Assembly (NCBI RefSeq): GCF_022605725.1
Contig: NC_065546.1
Location: 38,808,227-38,872,226, forward strand
From: Anthonomus grandis grandis
Lineage: Eukaryota; Arthropoda; Insecta; Coleoptera; Curculionidae
DNA length: 64,000 nt
Direction: 5' to 3'
The translations under genes were made by a program, and so were the position numbers. The notes under the pieces are model-generated. The model saw nothing but the letters and a program-made list of their open reading frames with translations. It had not been told where the DNA came from and did no database searches. Of the stretch, positions 1 through 10,525 are shown piece after piece (positions within the stretch are counted from its first letter, which is position 1; each line of letters begins with the position of its first letter).

Positions 1-1130
1 TAATGGAGTTGTATGTAGGTATAAGCCAGGGAGCTAAAGTTATAGTTTATTTCTTCCTGGAAGTTGATTTTCTTAATATTTCTCCAGGAAATTAAAGTAG
101 CCTTGTTACTTTTCCAAGTTTGTCAAAAAGTTGTTTTTTCTTTAAGATTTGTAAATCACTTAGATAGATGTAAGATTTTCCATAAATACTTTGTATATCC
201 ATCTTTGCAAAATATCTCAACCATCGATATAAGAATCGCTAGGTGTAGTATATCCATACATCCTTCCGCAATATTTAATTTATGTCAGACATCATTAGAT
301 GTATAGCTTCTATCATCTAAAGCTAGAAGTTCCATTCTAATTTTACATTAAACTAGTTTATCTCTTATTTCCTAAATATACTGTTTGATGTTTCTTATAA
401 GGTGCTGACCTCCGGTATCCGTTTTCATTTTCAACGATCACCTCGGTCTATTTTAAATTTCGCTTCTTCCTTCGTTTCTCTAGCCGAGCTCGACACAACT
501 TCCGTTGAAAATTTACGGCAATGTCTTTAGCGCTAACTTCAGATGGTACTACTTAATTGGCCATTTAATCTTAATTACGGCACTGTCTCTACATCGCCTC
601 TTGTTCACCTTTTTTCGTGCGGTATCTTAACGTATGTACGTGTTGAGGTGCATCTGGTTATGCCATAAAATAACCATAAGGATATATATAGGGTCTTTTA
701 ATCGAGCCCTTTTTTCTTAGAATGGCAAAATCGAAAATACCTGTGGTCATCATTTCAAAGAATTTCGCACGGTAGTGCCTATTCGGTTCCGCGCTATTCA
801 ATAAAGTAAAGTGAACATCTTTTCTTCTCAATAGTCACGTACTTTATTGAAGAATTCCGGATTTTCGTCTCAGATTTTTTTGTTTTGTTTTGTACTCAAA
901 ACGGTCGAGGTAGTTGCTTTTATTTTGCCCAGGTTCACTGGTCGCGTTGATTGATTTTTACTTCCTTGCACCCAGAGAAATGTTAACGGATCACGTTTAT
1001 AAATAACCATGAAGGACGTATGGAGAAAGAGAGATTTATCATCTACTTATCTACATGTTAGTGTTTCTCATTTCTTTCCAATAGTTTCTTTAAGTCTTTT
1101 TTGACATAGTTTTACTTCCTAGAAGTAATA
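1..1130. other. no gene recognised
   Basis: AT-rich sequence with frequent stops in all frames. I see no domain motif, tandem unit or inverted ends. A TATA-like string lies near 683-690, but nothing recognisable follows it. It may be old repeat or unique intergenic DNA. Confidence 0.5.
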
Positions 1131-1640
1131 ATTATGATTTCGTTGTGATCGTCTTAGGACAATTTTGCAGAAATAACGGAAAATTATGGATATTTTGTAC
1201 TTTTTTAAAACTTTTTAGTTTCTACAGCATTTCACTTCTCTACTACGTCTAAGTATATCTAAAAACTATATTTTCGAACTATTGACTTTCTACAAACGAG
1301 AACCATCATTTTCTATTTCTATGATTTTCATTTATTTTATCCCTTTTTTATGGTTTTAACTCAATTGTATTTTTCACGTAGTCTGACCCTCCGCAATTAT
1401 TTAAGATCATCATGTCATGACAATAATTCTTCATTCTTGATTTATGATGCCGGAAAATAAATAAATTTTGACCTTTTTTTCACTTTTTTTGGTATCTATC
1501 GAGTTATATTTCTCCACTACCTTCTAAATAATATAGAAATTGTGTTGTTTTTGGGGTAGTATAAATCTCTTCAAACGAAACTCATTCCATTAGGATCGTT
1601 TATGATTATTGAGACAATTATGCCAAAATATGGAAATATA
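1131..1640 (+). repeat. S2 degenerate tandem repeat, left block
   Basis: About two diverged units of the S2 repeat. Recurring landmarks are a TTTCACTTCTCTACTACGTCT-like string, an ATTCCATTAGGATCG-like string and AATTATGCC followed by an A run. The same landmarks recur at 4393-4780, 11511-11660 and 60166-61510. The block is cut at about 1640 by non-LTR element A and resumes at 4393, so A inserted into S2. Confidence 0.6.
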
Positions 1641-1781
1641 ATTTATTTATTTATTTATTTATAATGTTTTAAGGATACAAACAGGTAAACCTACAACAGT
1701 ATCCACATCAAAATGTATATTAAGTTAACTAAAAACTAAGAAATACTAACTAAAAAACCAAAAAAATTCATCAAGAAAATT

Positions 1782-3130
1782 TTACCTACTTTGGAACTTA
1801 TATAAACATATAAAAAAGAAATGTTTTCTTAAACTTAAATATTTTGAGCATGCAAAGTGTCTAAATGGGACCTTGAACAAATGGTTTACCCTAAATGCTC
1901 TCGGCGCTATATTAAATGAGATTTTGCTTAAGAAATTAGGAGACTCTACTTTACCTGTTAATATTTTATAAAGAAACATAATATCAGATAAAATCCTTCG
2001 ATCCTGAAGAGTTAAAATATTATAATGATTTCTCACAGATGCTATACTAGTAAGCTGAAGCTGGTTACTATATTTAAATAAAAATGACTTTAAAAACCTT
2101 TTTTGTACCCTTTCGATTGCGTCTTTATAAACTTGATAATAAGGACTCCAGATTATTGAAGCAAAATTAAGCTTGCTGTGTACATAAGCATAATAAAGTG
2201 TTAAGTATGTATTTGGATTTGAAAATAAGTTAGATTGTCTATTTATGAAGCCCAACATTTTAAAACTCTTTGGAATTGTTAAATCTATATGTTTTTTGAA
2301 TGTAAGTTTATTGTCAAGTGTCAAGCCCAGAACTCTAACCTCGTTTTCTCTATTGAAGGCACTGTTACCAATTCTGTAATTGTATTGAATTGGATTTTTA
2401 TTTCTAGTGAAACTGATAACATTACCTTTATTTGAATTTATAAACAAGTTATTTTTAAGACAGTATTTATGAAATTGATCTAAGTCCTTTTGCAGCAATT
2501 CACAATCGTGCGGAGTTTTAATTTGTTTGTAAATTTTTAAGTCATCGGCGAATCCAAGAACTATAGAGTTTGAAAAACAAAGTTTTACATTATCAAGATA
2601 AATAAAAAAGAGCAGAGGTCCTAGATGGGATTCTTGCGGTACCCCAGAGGTAACTTTTATATTCATAGATTCAACCTCATTTACCAATACAGAAAAAGTA
2701 CAACCTCTTAAATAGGATTCGCACCACTCCAGAAAAATGCCATCCACACCGACTCTTTTTAATTTATATTTCATTATGGTATGATCAATTTTGTCAAAAG
2801 CTTTACTAAAATCGGTGTAGATAGCATCCACCTGAACTCCGCTATCCTTGTTTTCTCTAATGTATTCCGTATATTTAAGAAGGTTAGATTCAATGGATTT
2901 ATTTGGTAGAAATCCATGTTGCTCAGAAATTAGCAAACGTTTGACAACATTAAAAATATATTTATAAATTATTTTTTCAAAAACCTTGGCAAAAGTACAA
3001 AGCTTACTTATTGGTCGGTAATTGTTATAATTACGTGTTTTTCATTATTTTTAAATATTGGAATGACATATGAACGTTTCCATTTATCCGGAAAAAACAC
3101 CGCACGACAGTGATTGAATAAAAATTAAGG
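1782..3130 (-). pseudogene. reverse transcriptase of element A, broken
   Basis: The longest open stretch (1782-2936) encodes about 384 residues of RT. It contains YTDFSKAFDKIDH (catalytic Asp motif A), GVPQESHLGPLLFFIYL (motif B; the usual QGS is QES here) and GFADDLKIY (catalytic FADD box). A thumb/C-terminal region follows, with a LNFASIIWSPYY motif typical of Jockey/CR1 RTs. Upstream, 2937-3130 holds the preceding RT segment (WK.SYVIPIF and a QHGF-type finger region) in shifted frames. It would copy the element RNA at a nicked target. Frameshifts at about 2940-3050 and loss of the 5' part make it a pseudogene. The open stretch begins at TTG, not at a real start codon. Confidence 0.8.
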
Positions 3131-3426
3131 TCAGGGGAGGGGCGAGACCCACTGCACAACTCTTAACAAAGAAGGATGGAAAATTATCTGGGCCTGTGCC
3201 CTTTTTGGGATCAAGTGTTTTTAATGCTATATGTTAGAGATATCTTAATTGTTCGAGTACTCCCTATCCATATATTTCATTTTAGCTGGGATACCTGAGC
3301 TTTTTTTATTTATAGAAACCATTTTCCAGAATTTTTTACTATCATGCGGAATATCACTTTCTAAGGATTGTACATAATTCCTTAAATCTTGTTCTATCTA
3401 GTTTTTTAGATCTACTCCACAAAAGC

Positions 3427-4392
3427 CTAAGTATTGTAGTCAGAAATATTATTGTAAATTTTCCATTTTTTGTGGAATTTATTTTTTTCTTTTACAACCT
3501 TTATTGTGGCCTGTGTAAAGTAAACCGGAAAACGTGCATTTTTCCGCACGATGGGTACCTTCTCTTCAACAATTTCATTTAAAATATTATAAAAAGTGTT
3601 TAATTTATAATTTAAGGAATTATTAAAAATATTTGACCAAGGTTTGTTTTTTAATACATTATTTATTTCCACATAATCTGCCTGGTTAAAATTAAAGTAA
3701 GAAAGTGATTTATGTTTTAAAATTTTTATATTGTTAACCTGAAAGTTAAATTCAATGGCTAGATACTTAGGGTTCTCCACAATCAAGGGGCTATCACAAT
3801 GCAACAAATTTGAAACACATTCTTCATTACATAATATTAGATTTAATGTATTATTACAATCATTTTTTAGGTAATTAAATTGTATTAGACCTGCAAATGA
3901 AAGATTTTCGATGATATCGAAGTATTCCTTAGATACTTGAAAAGGGGTTAAAAATAAATTATTGTTTTCCTTTTCCCATCGTACAGTTGAACAGTTCATA
4001 TCACCGCAAACCAAAATTACATTATTTTTATTTATTCGTTGATTTAATGATTCTAATTTAGTTGAAAAATATGAATAAGCATTAGTGTCCTTCGGAGGGA
4101 GGTAAACACAACAAACAAAAATGCAAACATTCCCCACACTAAAATTAATCCACACATCCTCAGCTTCACTGAAAAAATGACACACGGCGACTGCTCCCAA
4201 ATCTTTTTTAACCGCTATTAGCACACCACCCCCGTCCTTTTTTAAAGAAGCACTAGATTCGCGATCTCGGGGGAAAACATCATATTTATCTAGATCTATA
4301 AATTCGAAATCGGATATATTTCCGTTAAGCCAAGTCTCATTTATACAAATTGTATCGTAGTTTAATGATTCGATGCTAATCTTAAGACGAAT
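3427..4392 (-). pseudogene. AP-like endonuclease domain of element A
   Basis: One frame runs from about 4392 to 3427 with no internal stop. It shows INETWLNG (the T-E-T/S-W-L catalytic motif of LINE endonucleases), DGGGVLIAVK, CCVYLPP and CGDMN (metal/active-site motif GDxN). The true N-terminus is missing because the element is 5'-truncated, so it starts at the equivalent of residue 20-30 of the domain. Normally the domain nicks target DNA to prime reverse transcription. It is separated from the RT by a frame-broken linker (2937-3426). The call is secure. Activity is not expected. Confidence 0.78.
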
Positions 4393-4780
4393 TGATGTTT
4401 TGTATTTTTCTTTTCTACTTTTTTGGATTCTACCTCATTTCACTTTTACACCACGTTCTGGATCATGAGAATATTGTACCTTGCTGACGCATTTGGACTC
4501 TTTAAGCAAAAATCATTCCATTATGATCACCCATGAACTTGGGATAATTATGCCGAAAATGGATTATCCTTGGGTCAAGTATGCCAAAAAAATTAGTAAA
4601 ACATTACTTTTTCCACTTTTTTTGGTTTCTAATTTTCACTTCTCTATTATGTCTCGAATCAAGAGAAAATTATATTTTTCTGGCAGAGTTTGACCCTTTT
4701 CAAATAAGAATCATTATTCCATTATGATCGCCTATGATGGAACATTTACGAAAAAAAATATGCACCTCTTCTACATATTC
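4393..4780 (+). repeat. S2 degenerate tandem repeat, right block
   Basis: Two units about 190 bp apart, each with a TTTCACTT...ACCACGTTCTGGATCATGAGA-like half and an ATTCCATTATGATCRCCTATGA half. It is the continuation of the block at 1131-1640 beyond element A. Confidence 0.65.
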
Positions 4781-4883
4781 AAATTTCCTTAACATATTTT
4801 CTATATAGTTTACCTTCGTCGTTTTTATTTTATTTATCTATCGTCTGTCTTTTTTGAAGGAAGAGTCCTGGAGACTGGCTTAA

Positions 4884-5080
4884 ATTAAACAGTAATTAAT
4901 CAAAGTCTTAAGTCACAGGTCTCACATATATTGAATACAAAGTCAAAAGATAACACATGTTTCGCCTGTACTCATCATTAAATCTTCTGTAAGAAAAAAA
5001 CAGAAATAATAAGTCTTACGAACACTTAATAATTAATTAAACCTAATTAATGCTAAAATTACAAACTAATAACTAACCTT
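4884..5080 (-). repeat. Penelope-terminus-like repeat, inverted copy
   Basis: The reverse complement closely matches 10371-10525: AAGACTTATTATTTCTGTTT, then a TGATGA...GGCGAAACATGTG core, then CTTTTGACT.TGTATTCAATATATGTGAGACCTGTGACTTAA. The core resembles the end motif of Penelope-like elements (see 17586 and 46112). No coding sequence accompanies it. 5081-5296 is featureless AT-rich DNA. Confidence 0.55.
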
Positions 5081-5296
5081 ATGTATTCACTAATAAAAAG
5101 AAAAACAGATAAACAACACTACATCTCACAAGCCTAGTGCAGAAATTAAAAGTTAATGAAATAGAATGGAGACTAGTTATCCCATATTAAAAATTTCAAA
5201 AAAACAAAATGAGGTTAGGTTGAAAAGCAAAAAATATAATAAAGAATATATGAAAATTTAAAAAAGTTTTGTCGAATGTAGCAATTGAACTACGTA

Positions 5297-5845
5297 CAGG
5301 ATGTCCCAGCGAAAACGAAACAGAGGTATTTTTGGTATGAAAAAAAATTTTTTTTACAAAAATCTCGAACACGTCGATTTTATTTTCGAGGGGGACAACT
5401 TTTCCTTACCAAGGCACCCTCATACCAGTAACCCTCTTCGAGGGGGTGGGATCACCCCTAAAATCTTAAATAGAAAGAGGGGTCGTGTGATACCTTATTT
5501 TAAAGGTCTTTTAATTCTGAATATAACTGCCAAATTTGAAGTGGCTAAAATTTTTTATCCGGATATGACAGCTTGTCAAAATTGTAGAAACAGCGAAAAT
5601 GAAAAAGGTATTTTGAACTCTGTTTTGGATAATATTTTTAAAAGAATAAGGAAGTCCTAATTTCAAAGGGGTCACTTATTAATTAAGAGGCCACCCTAAT
5701 ACCTGGAACCCCTTACGAGGGGTAGAAAGCACCCCTTAAATCTTAAATAGAAAAAGGGGTCGTGTCATTCCTTATTTTGAAGGCCTTTTTACTCTGAATT
5801 TAAATTGTGACTTCTGAGTGACTGATGGATATCTTGTGGATATAA
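5297..5845. repeat. left long TIR of Tc1/mariner copy 1
   Basis: Inverted partner of 7335-7827. It contains an internal tandem duplication with a period of about 280 bp: the block with CCCTCTTCGAGGGGGTGGGATCACCCC near 5420-5450 recurs as CCCCTTACGAGGGGTAGAAAGCACCCC near 5708-5735. It carries an open stretch of about 119 codons that is mirrored in the other arm. I treat that as a by-product of the repeat, not a gene. Confidence 0.85.
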
Positions 5846-5944
5846 AAATAGCAAGAAATATCTTTACTGCCAGTAAAAGTGGAGAGATAAGAAATACCTA
5901 CCCTTTTCCTTTTGTGTCTTTTAAATAAAACAAGTTTATTTAAA

Positions 5945-7029
5945 TTACGTACAATTTATTAAATGTTCAAATTGTGCCCCGCCTACTTCCATGCAGAAAT
6001 ACAGGTTGTGCTCAAAACGATGCCTGACGTTTTGTAGAACTTCAGGTGTTATCATCTGACACTTATTTATAATTCTCTGGCGTAAGTCTTCTAGGGTGCC
6101 TGGTTGGGTAGCGTAAACTTTTGTTTTTAAATGCACCCATAAAAAAAATCTAATGGGGTTAAATCGGGTGACCTAGCTGGCCATTCCATAAAAGGTCCTC
6201 TCCTTCCAATCCAACGATCAGGAAATATCTCATCAAGATATTGCCTCACACCAGCAGCATAATGCGGAGGCGCTCCGTCTTGTTGGAAAACGACTTGATC
6301 ATCATCAGAATGATTTCCGCCTTCCATTATTTCTACTATTCTTGGATATACGGCATTTTCCAAGAGATCTCGGTACATTTCTCCATTCAAATTTCCGGGC
6401 AGAAAAAATGGACCAATAATGGAGCCGCCCAAGATTCCCGCCCAAACATTTAACTTCTCAGGGAACTGGGTATGAACTTCACGAAACTGGCCCGGATTTG
6501 CATTTGACCAGTAGCGGCAGTTATGACGATTTACGTTGCCATTAAGAAAAAAAGTACATTCATCTGAAAAGCAAATGTTGTAAATAAGACGCGGATTAAC
6601 AGTTATCATATCACTAAGCGATTCACAAAATTGCACTCGTCTGTCAAAATCGTCCTCATTCAGTTCTTGCACCAGATGAATTTTGTAAGCATGGAATTTA
6701 TTATGCTTAAGTATCCTATGAACACTACTTTTGCTTACTCCTGTACTCGTCGCCAATTTTCTAACACTTATTCCTGGCTTGGCATGAAGTTGACCTAGGA
6801 CAGTTATTTGCATTGCTTCATTGACAACAACAGCATTTTGAACCTCACGCTTTTTATTTAAGACACTGCCAGATTCCCTAAATTTAGCAACTATTTCTAG
6901 AACGTATTTTCTGTTGAATCGTTTTTCTGGATGAAGGTCATTAAATTCTTGTACCGTTCTATTGGCACAATTGTTATGCCGAAAGAAAAACTCTATCATC
7001 TCAACCCTCTCTGCAGTAGAATAAACCAT
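5945..7029 (-). pseudogene. Tc1/mariner-type transposase (DUF4817-like HTH + DDE), one frameshift
   Basis: Starts at ATG 7029 (MVYSTAERVEM), the N-terminal helix-turn-helix type often annotated DUF4817 in insects. A second HTH follows (SVRKLATSTGVSKSSVHRIL), then the catalytic core: CFSDECTFFLNGNVNRHNCRYW (first Asp), LNVWAGILGGSIIGPFF, VVFQQDGAPPHY (second Asp) and ARSPDLTPLDFF (third Asp; I count about 42 residues between the last two acids). At about 6140 the T run is one base short, shifting the frame just after the third Asp. The C-terminus (LKTKVYATQPG...GAQFEHLINCT) continues in the next frame to 5945. The enzyme would cut and paste the element via its TIRs. Only this single lesion is evident. 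Confidence 0.85.
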
Positions 7030-7334
7030 TGCTAACAGTGTTTCAACACGTAAAAGACTGGGTAATAATTTAAAACTATTTAAATAAATGCTGCTTTATG
7101 AAAAAGTACCAATGATATTTAGCAAGCTAAATAAATTCTTCAGATACTTGTGTTTGCATTTTATTTGGTATTTTGTTTATTTATGATATGCTGATAAGGT
7201 GTAATAATAATAATATTAACAATACTAATAAATTTTTAAACATGTTTTAATGATTCAATAAAAAAAATTGTAAGAAAGAGTTTCAGGCATAAAGGTTTAT
7301 TTAAAGCATTTTTTCCAGAATTTTATTTGGCTTT

Positions 7335-7827
7335 CATATCCAGAAGAAATCCATCAGTCACTCAGAAGTCACCATTTAAATTTAAAGTGAAAACGCTTTC
7401 AACATAAGGTATAACACGATCCCTCTTTCTGGTTAAGATTTAAGGGGTGCTTTCAACCCCTCGTAAAGATTTCCTTGTTCTTTTAAAAATATTATCCAAA
7501 AAAGAGTCCATAATACATTTTTCATTTTCGCTGTTTCCGCAATTTTGACAAGCAGTTTTATCCAGTGAAATAATTTTAGCCACTTCAAATTTGGTAGTTA
7601 TATTCAGAATTAAAAGACCTTTAAAATAAGGTATCATACGACCCCTCTTTCCATTTAGGATTTTAGGGGTGATTCCACCCCCTCGAAGGGGGTTGCTGGT
7701 ATGAGGGTGCCCTGGTAAGGAAAAGTTGTCCCCCTCAAAAATAAAATCGACGTGTCCGAGATTTTTGAAAAAACATTTTTTTTTCATACCGAAAATAGCT
7801 CTGTTTCGTTTTAGCTGGGACACCCTG
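7335..7827. repeat. right long TIR of Tc1/mariner copy 1
   Basis: Reverse complement of 5297-5845 at high identity, starting around the shared CATCAGTCACTCAGAAGTCAC string (about 7350). It lacks about 60 bp present in the left arm at about 5655-5700. It lies on the N-terminal side of the transposase. Confidence 0.83.
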
Positions 7828-8277
7828 TATGTACCTCTATGTTATAAGTAGGTGGAATTAAGCCTTGTGTGAAATTGACTTTGTGTAGTGCGTTTGCTTT
7901 ATTTTAATTTAAGGAGAATCTGAAGACCTGATCAAATTATTAAAAATTAAGTGAGCTAGGTTTAAAATTAAAAATGTCGTTCACATAGTTGAGCACTGGA
8001 CTTTTCTTGGCCTTTGTTATTTCAAATTATTTTTAAAAAGTTCAATTTCTTACTTTTAGGACGCTCATGTAATATTTTCACATTCTCATGTATTGTAATA
8101 GATTATCGTGCAGATAGTAGATGGTTCGCAAAAGTTGATTTTGTGACGTCACAATCTCTATGTTTGTTATAGAGGCTTGAGTGTTCCCATATCCTAGTGT
8201 GAATTTGATGCCCAGATTGGCCCACATAAATCGCATTTCAATCTTAACGAATGAACTCCGAGTTAGTTATCTTCCTT
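7828..8277. other. no feature recognised
   Basis: AT-rich stretch between the first Tc1/mariner element and repeat R. I see no motif, inverted ends or similarity to the other repeats here. Confidence 0.4.
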
Positions 8278-8389
8278 AGTGTTAATCAAATGATTATAAA
8301 GTGTTGGTTTTTAAAAAATGTAGCCAATTATAGGGATACCAAAATAACTTAGACAATGAAATTTTATATTGTGTGACTTGTGTATTATA
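8278..8389 (+). repeat. dispersed repeat R, copy A, 5' part
   Basis: Matches 11064-11200: GTTAATCAAATGATTATAAA, GTGTTGG, then TTTTAAAAAATGTAGCCAATTATAGGGATAC. It is interrupted at TA 8388-8389 by the Tc1/mariner element and continues at 10051. Confidence 0.7.
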
Positions 8390-10050
8390 CAGATCGTGTT
8401 ATCGTGAGCTACGTATTACCCAAAATAATGGCAACACCGCTTGGTTGCGGCTTGCAGGCGGCGGAATTTTTCGTTTTTATTTTTTGAACTGGGAGTCAGC
8501 AGACCTCACTTTGCTGTGTTATTGCACGTTGCATTAATAATTTTTGAGCGTTATTTTCGTGTTTTTTCACTATGGTTGTTTATACCCCTTCCGAAAGAGT
8601 TCAACTAATTAAATGGTTTTAGGGGGCAATTCGGCAGCACAATGTAGAGATTTGTTTTCAGTGACATTTGAGAATAGACCGATTCCTTGTGCAAAAACGG
8701 TTTTAAATGTGGTTACAAATTTTGTCTTCAAGATTGTAAAAAATGCCACACAAAACGTCAAGAACCACCTGTTGAAGCGGTCCAGGATATAGAACGGCGG
8801 GAAGAAATGGTTTGCAGTACCCTAGAACTTGATTCGACACGGTCCACTAGTAGTGTTGGAGAGGAACTGGGAATGAGCAATAAAACTGTTGCTCGTATCT
8901 GGAAAAAATATGAGTATAAATGTTTCAAGTATTCAAAAACTCAGGAAATATTTCCTGAAGACCAGTGGCGAAGAATGGAATTTTGTGAAACCATGATGGA
9001 AAAGGCAAATGAAAACGAATATTTTTTTAAAAATATTTTGTTTTCTGATGAATCTTCTTTTCCATTACATGGCAAACACAATCCTTCCATTGTTCGTTAT
9101 TGGTCTCAGGAAAACGAGCACAAAAGTTTTCAGTTTCGTACCCAGTGTCCTCAGAAATTAAATGTTTGGGCAGGTATTTTGGGCGACAATGTTATAGGGC
9201 CATTTTTTATTGATGGCACTTTAAACGCCCAAAAGTACCTTGAGTTGCTGCAAAACCAAGTTCTTCCTGCCATTCAAATCCTACCTGATGTAGACCTGGG
9301 GTCGGTTTATTTTCAGCAAGATGGCTGTCCTGCTCATAACGCGGCTAGGGTAAAAGAATTTTTAACAAATACTTTTCCTAACCGTCTTATTAGTGGGACT
9401 GGCGATATTAACTGGCCTCCTAGATCTCCAGATTTGTCTCCAAATGACTTTTATCTGTGGGGTTACCTTAACCAGACCATTTACAAGCATGAATTTAGTA
9501 GGCCAACAAATTTAGAGGAGTTGCGAAATAAAATTGTCGACGGTGCCAATTCCATTTTACCTGAAACTCTTTTGGAGCTTTTACGATAGGTTAAGTTTTT
9601 GTTTAGCGAAAGAAGGCGGTTTATTTAAGCCTTTTATTTAAAAAATGATATGTTGTTAAGTTTGTTTATTAGAGTTTTATTTCTGATTTTTTATTATATT
9701 TTTATCAGAGTTGATATTTTATTTTTTATTAGAATAACGCTTTAATTTTCATTATGCAAAATACTGCATAATAAACATTTTAAGATTAAAATTCTATGCG
9801 GGTTTTACATATTGTCATGTCTGTAAAAACCGCATTAGAATAAATATTTAAAAAATGCCTGGATTTTCGCGTAATATTTTGGGACATTTTGTCGCCAAAC
9901 GACACAGCTCCCACGAAAGTCAGATGTTTACTAATCCCGTCCTCGGGCCGGCCGGGGCGGTGCTCTGTCGCAAGTACTCGTCAACGCGCGACGTTGCAAA
10001 ATTTTGCCTCTATGCGGTTTCCTATAAGTAACGAACGAAAACACGATTTG
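8390..10050 (+). mobile_element. Tc1/mariner-superfamily element B (1661 bp)
   Basis: The ends CAGATCGTGTTATCGT (8390) and the complement of CAAATCGTGTTTTCGT (ending 10050) form imperfect TIRs of about 25 bp flanked by TA (8388-8389, 10051-10052). Deleting the element and one TA rejoins repeat R so that it aligns end to end with the uninterrupted copy at 11064-11510. This fixes the boundaries. It encodes a plus-strand transposase. A GC-rich subterminal patch lies at about 9945-10010. Confidence 0.88.
8572..9640 (+). pseudogene. Tc1/mariner-type transposase of element B, broken near the N-terminus
   Basis: ATG at 8572 opens MVVYTPSERVQLIKWF, which hits a stop at once (TAG at about 8620) and shifts frame. 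The main open block is 8687-9589. It holds an HTH (SVGEELGMSNKTVARIWKKY), the catalytic motifs LFSDESSFPLHG (first Asp), KLNVWAGILGDNVIGPFF, YFQQDGCPAHNAARV (second Asp) and RSPDLSPNDFYLWGY (third Asp), and a C-terminal ETLLELLR. I count about 41 residues between the last two acids, as in DD41D-type elements. The C-terminal tail (FSERRRFI) continues past 9589 in another frame. The first 40 residues are damaged; the catalytic core looks intact. Confidence 0.83.
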
Positions 10051-10370
10051 TATACTATGTTATAAGATAATTGAAATTTATTGTAAATTTTAAAAGATAA
10101 TTTTTTGATGAAATTATCTGTGGTTAATAACCAATAATAATCACAATATGTTTTATTGTGTCTAGTTCTTTCTGAAATGATGTTTTTGAAGCTGGAACTT
10201 CAAAAGTCTATGGAAAAAAATTGAAAGTAGCAAATTTATGCAAATATTTCAAATTTCAGCAGAATTGCATAATATTATCTGCGCATGAAGGTTTTCTGCA
10301 AATTTCGAAAGAAGTTTCTTTATTTTCTCTAATGAGTAAATGGTAGTATGTTACTTATTAGTTATTAATT
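10051..10370 (+). repeat. dispersed repeat R, copy A, 3' part
   Basis: Aligns with 11200-11510. Shared landmarks are TAAATTTATTGTAAAATTTAAAA, TGTGTCTAGTTCTTTCTGAAAT and GCATGAAGGTTTT...AAATTTCGAA, ending at CTAATGAGTAA.TGGTAGTA. No coding sequence is seen in either copy. Confidence 0.72.
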
Positions 10371-10525
10371 TTAGTGTAAGTTAGATTTAAATAATACGTG
10401 TTTATAAGACTTATTATTTCTGTTTCTTCCTTACGAAAGATCTGATGATGCCTAGCACACGCGAAACACGTGTCATCTTTTGACTGTGTATTCAATATAT
10501 GTGAGACCTGTGACTTAAAGTTTTT
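10371..10525 (+). repeat. Penelope-terminus-like repeat with hammerhead-like core
   Basis: Inverted relative of 4884-5080. CTGATGA at 10442-10448, a short GC..GC stem region, then GCGAAACACGTGTC. Together these resemble the conserved end of Penelope-like elements, which are known to carry minimal hammerhead ribozyme motifs. No RT lies next to it. Confidence 0.5.

Larger units (their letters stand above)
1641..4392 (-). mobile_element. non-LTR retrotransposon A (Jockey/CR1-like, 5'-truncated)
   Basis: Reading on the minus strand, an apurinic-type endonuclease domain is followed by a reverse transcriptase and a short 3' tail of TAAA repeats (plus-strand TTTA repeats at 1641-1663). This is the gene order and tail of target-primed LINEs. 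The 5' side stops abruptly at about 4392 inside the endonuclease, so the copy is 5'-truncated. S2 repeat lies on both sides. Several frameshifts and stops separate the coding blocks, so it is inactive. The clade is inferred from motif style only. Confidence 0.8.
5297..7827 (-). mobile_element. Tc1/mariner-superfamily element, copy 1, with ~0.5-kb TIRs
   Basis: The ends are CAGGATGTCCCAGC at 5297 and its complement GCTGGGACACCCTG ending at 7827. Both are flanked by TA (5295-5296, 7828-7829), the Tc1/mariner target duplication. Total length is 2531 bp. The two ends match over about 500 bp in inverted orientation, unusually long for this superfamily. A single transposase frame on the minus strand fills the middle. 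Relatives lie at 50693-60165. The copy is recent enough for its arms to be easily aligned, but the transposase carries a frameshift. Confidence 0.88.

Noticed and set aside
681..695. TATA-box-like sequence as a host promoter
   Set aside because: No coding sequence, initiator or conserved element follows; such strings are common in AT-rich DNA.
5301..5660. 119-codon open frame, with a similar 127-codon frame at 7440-7823, looking like a duplicated small gene
   Set aside because: They are the two arms of the long TIR of one transposon. Similarity of the translations follows from the inverted repeat.
6127..6150. Possible programmed frameshift in a T run of the transposase at copy 1
   Set aside because: The run is one base short of the in-frame length expected from relatives, and Tc1/mariner transposases are not known to need frameshifting. 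A simple deletion is likelier.
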